Made by a program: the position numbers and the translations under genes | Assembly (NCBI GenBank): GCA_004794655.1 | Contig: SMMW01000042.1 | Span: 3,272,501-3,336,500, forward strand | Origin: Marisa cornuarietis | Lineage: Eukaryota; Mollusca; Gastropoda; Architaenioglossa; Ampullariidae | Length of the DNA: 64,000 bases | Direction of reading: 5' to 3' | Notes under the pieces: generated by a model | What the model was told of the DNA's origin: nothing | The model's database searches: none | Seen by the model: only the letters and a program-made list of their open reading frames with translations | In this document: piece by piece, positions 62,475 through 64,000 of the stretch | Position numbering within the stretch: position 1 is the first letter of the stretch | Layout of the letters: each line of letters starts with the position of its first letter

Positions 62475-63096
62475 CTATTCTAGAAGATTCCATTGTTGGT
62501 GGAGTCTTGAACCTAGCAATTCTACCTTGTTCTTGGATAGGTCCAAATCACGAACAAAGTCATTTAGTTCTTCCTGTGTTATTCTGTGTGGGGTTGGTGA
62601 TGCACCACAGTGAAAATCTGTATCACTGCATGCTGACTGACCAGGAGAAGAACCGCTCAGCTCACCCTCGTCCTCATCTGCTGAATCAAGAGAATATTCT
62701 GCTGGAGGTTCTGGAATAGGAAGTCCCTTACCATGTAGAGCTGGTTTCAATGCAGACGGAATGTTGGGGTAGACTATTCTCGACTTCTTTTGCTTCGTTA
62801 TTCCGCCGGAAAGAGGAGGAACCAAGCATAAGTAACAGTCATTGGTGTGGTTGCTTGGCTCTCTTCACCCCATGGGGACTGCAAACGGCGTTGATGGTCT
62901 TTCCCCATTCAATCACTATGAAGACTGTGTGGCACACATAGCGCAACATATATGCGGGGCCCCGGGCTTGTCTTGGTCGCCAGTCTTGCATCCAAAGTAA
63001 AGATAGGTAATTAATACTTTTCTTCTGGTTGGCAAACGTCACTTCCCCACAAATATAGCAAATATTGTCCACGGTAATAAAGCACTTTCGAGGCAT
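62475..63096 (-). pseudogene. Frameshifted, truncated member of an uncharacterised repeat-like invertebrate protein family
   Basis: Read on the minus strand, MPRKCFITVDNICYICGE starts at 63,096. After about 29 codons the frame slips near 63,005-63,020 and continues as YLYFGCKTGDQDK, HICCAMC, RPSTPFAVPM, REPSNHTNDCYLCL and KKSRIVYPNIPSALKPALHG. It ends with an acidic stretch and QEELNDFVRDLDLSKNKVEL, LGSRLHQQWNLLE. Stops lie at 62,913-62,918 (two in a row) and 62,865-62,867, the last where relatives appear to have Trp. I recognise this N-terminal half as a family found in many copies in arthropod, cnidarian and other invertebrate genomes, annotated only as uncharacterised. The Cys pairs (CYIC, HICCAMC, CYLC) suggest zinc binding. 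The long C-terminal half is missing. Transposon origin is my inference from copy number. A TATA box and a CRE lie upstream. Confidence 0.6.
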
Positions 63097-63204
63097 TAGT
63101 TTTCAATATTGTAACTAAATGGATAAAATAATAGCAGTTTTATGTAGCAGTAGCTTAAACTGTATCCCACGAAGTCTGAAATATTTTAAATGCTCAGCCT
63201 TTCT

Positions 63205-63240
63205 GACTGGGCTTTATATAGTACACTGCTGACGTCAGAT
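63205..63240 (-). promoter_or_regulatory. TATA box plus perfect CRE upstream of the 63,096 pseudogene
   Basis: On the minus strand the perfect palindrome TGACGTCA (63,230-63,237) is followed 9 bases on by TATATAAA (63,213-63,220). The ATG of the pseudogene lies about 117 bases downstream of the TATA box, a normal distance for a short 5' untranslated region. The combination fits an RNA polymerase II core promoter with an ATF/CREB site. It is probably the promoter the copy carried when still intact; whether it is used is unknown. Confidence 0.45.
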
Positions 63241-63544
63241 TACTTCATCAGCCGCCAGGCAGTAGCACTGCGTCAGAAACTAATGCAATAAACTCTGAAT
63301 GACGTGTGCATGATAGTATGTGATTCAATATTACGTCATTCTCGGCTTATTTAGGATGCTGTTACAGTCCTACTGGATAAATTTACACGGTGAAACATAG
63401 AAAATAAACTTTGTCAAATATCTTCAAAACGAGAGACAATAAAATGTTTTCATGATCATATTCGTGTTCAGCAAACCAAGATACCACACATTAAGACCTT
63501 TTTAAGTCAGTAATAATTTCTGTGTTGACCAGTGTAGTTTGTGT

Positions 63545-64000
63545 GCCAGATGTGTGTCATGATGCAGCAGCAAGATAAAACATCTTTTTACGCCACTTTG
63601 TGATTTTAAAAAAATTATATTTTGCAAGATATATGTCATGGTTTAAACATAATAATTCAACTTCTTTCAAGGCCATCTCTTCTGACCTTAAAAAAAATAA
63701 ACAGCTAATAAGCAAGATGTATGTCATGATATCAGCATCAAGATGCAAACAGCTTTCCATACCACCTTTTCTGAATTTAAAACAGTTACACAGCTAGTGG
63801 GCAAAATATGTGTCATGATATCAACATATATGATGCAACATTTTTCTATGCCACCTTTTACAAGTTTAAAGCAGTTTAATAGCTAGTTTGAATGTCATGA
63901 ACTTAACAGAAAGTTGTGATAACTTTGAAGCCACCTTTCATGATTTTAGAACACCTAAACAGTTTGTGTAAAAGACACATATGCAACTTTTTTCTATGCC
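63545..64000. repeat. About 80-90 bp tandem satellite, running off the right edge
   Basis: The marker TGTCATG recurs at 63,555, 63,634, 63,722, 63,811 and 63,893, spacings of 79, 88, 89 and 82. Each unit also repeats a GATGCA(A)C..TTTCTATGCCACCTTTT block, then a TTTAAAACAGTT..CAGCTAGT block. Units differ by substitutions and small indels. At least five and a half copies are visible and the array continues past the window. A weaker unit may begin near 63,480. Confidence 0.8.

Noticed and set aside
1..64000. CRISPR arrays, bacterial operons, integrated prophage or LTR retrotransposon
   Set aside because: No regular repeat-spacer pattern, no dense coding, no paired long terminal repeats or retroviral-type protein blocks seen.

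Overview
The window looks like gene-poor nuclear DNA from an invertebrate animal. The evidence is dozens of long dinucleotide, trinucleotide and tetranucleotide microsatellites, minisatellites with 22 to about 90 bp units, a decayed RTE-like non-LTR retrotransposon, a tRNA-derived SINE, no bacterial-style gene packing, and no open frame longer than 268 codons (that one belongs to the retrotransposon). A mollusc, perhaps a gastropod, is my best guess from the repeat types, but nothing in the sequence proves it. I found no intact host protein-coding gene, rRNA, functional tRNA or CRISPR array. The window is probably intergenic or lies inside very large introns.

Layout. 1-21.6 kb: unique AT-rich DNA with CT/GA and CA/TG runs, a 35-52 bp repeat near 4.0 kb, a (TGAG)n run at 11.9 kb and a degenerate 22 bp minisatellite at 12.9-13.2 kb. 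21.6-33.3 kb: a palindromic (GAY)n/(ATC)n hairpin at 21.64-21.79 kb, a CpG- and motif-rich patch at 24.4-24.6 kb, a purine/pyrimidine strand switch at 27.0-27.6 kb, and a promoter-like patch at 29.3-29.5 kb. 33.3-43 kb: a tRNA-derived SINE at 33.32-33.6 kb, a promoter-like patch with a near-consensus TISU start at 36.27 kb and a 48-codon ORF at 36.59 kb, a 43 bp x 3 repeat at 38.1 kb, a TG-rich compound array at 39.8-40.0 kb, paired TCACGTGA boxes at 40.46-40.49 kb, and a possible second SINE head at 42.7 kb on the minus strand.

43.7-64 kb: a CA/TA array, then a broken RTE/BovB-like LINE at about 47.6-49.85 kb. It has internal deletions and an altered catalytic box, so it cannot move by itself. 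TG-rich arrays follow at 52.0-52.4, 56.05, 58.0 and 59.5 kb. An ETS/CRE/CCAAT cluster lies at 54.04-54.10 kb, an RFX X-box at 57.22 kb and a 75 bp minisatellite at 60.2-60.5 kb. At 62.5-63.1 kb on the minus strand there is a frameshifted fragment of an uncharacterised, repeat-like invertebrate protein family, with a TATA box and a perfect CRE just upstream. An 80-90 bp satellite runs off the right edge.

The elements do not form a pathway. Anything functional here would be regulatory patches and possible first exons of genes whose bodies lie elsewhere. These need transcript data, and I give them low confidence.
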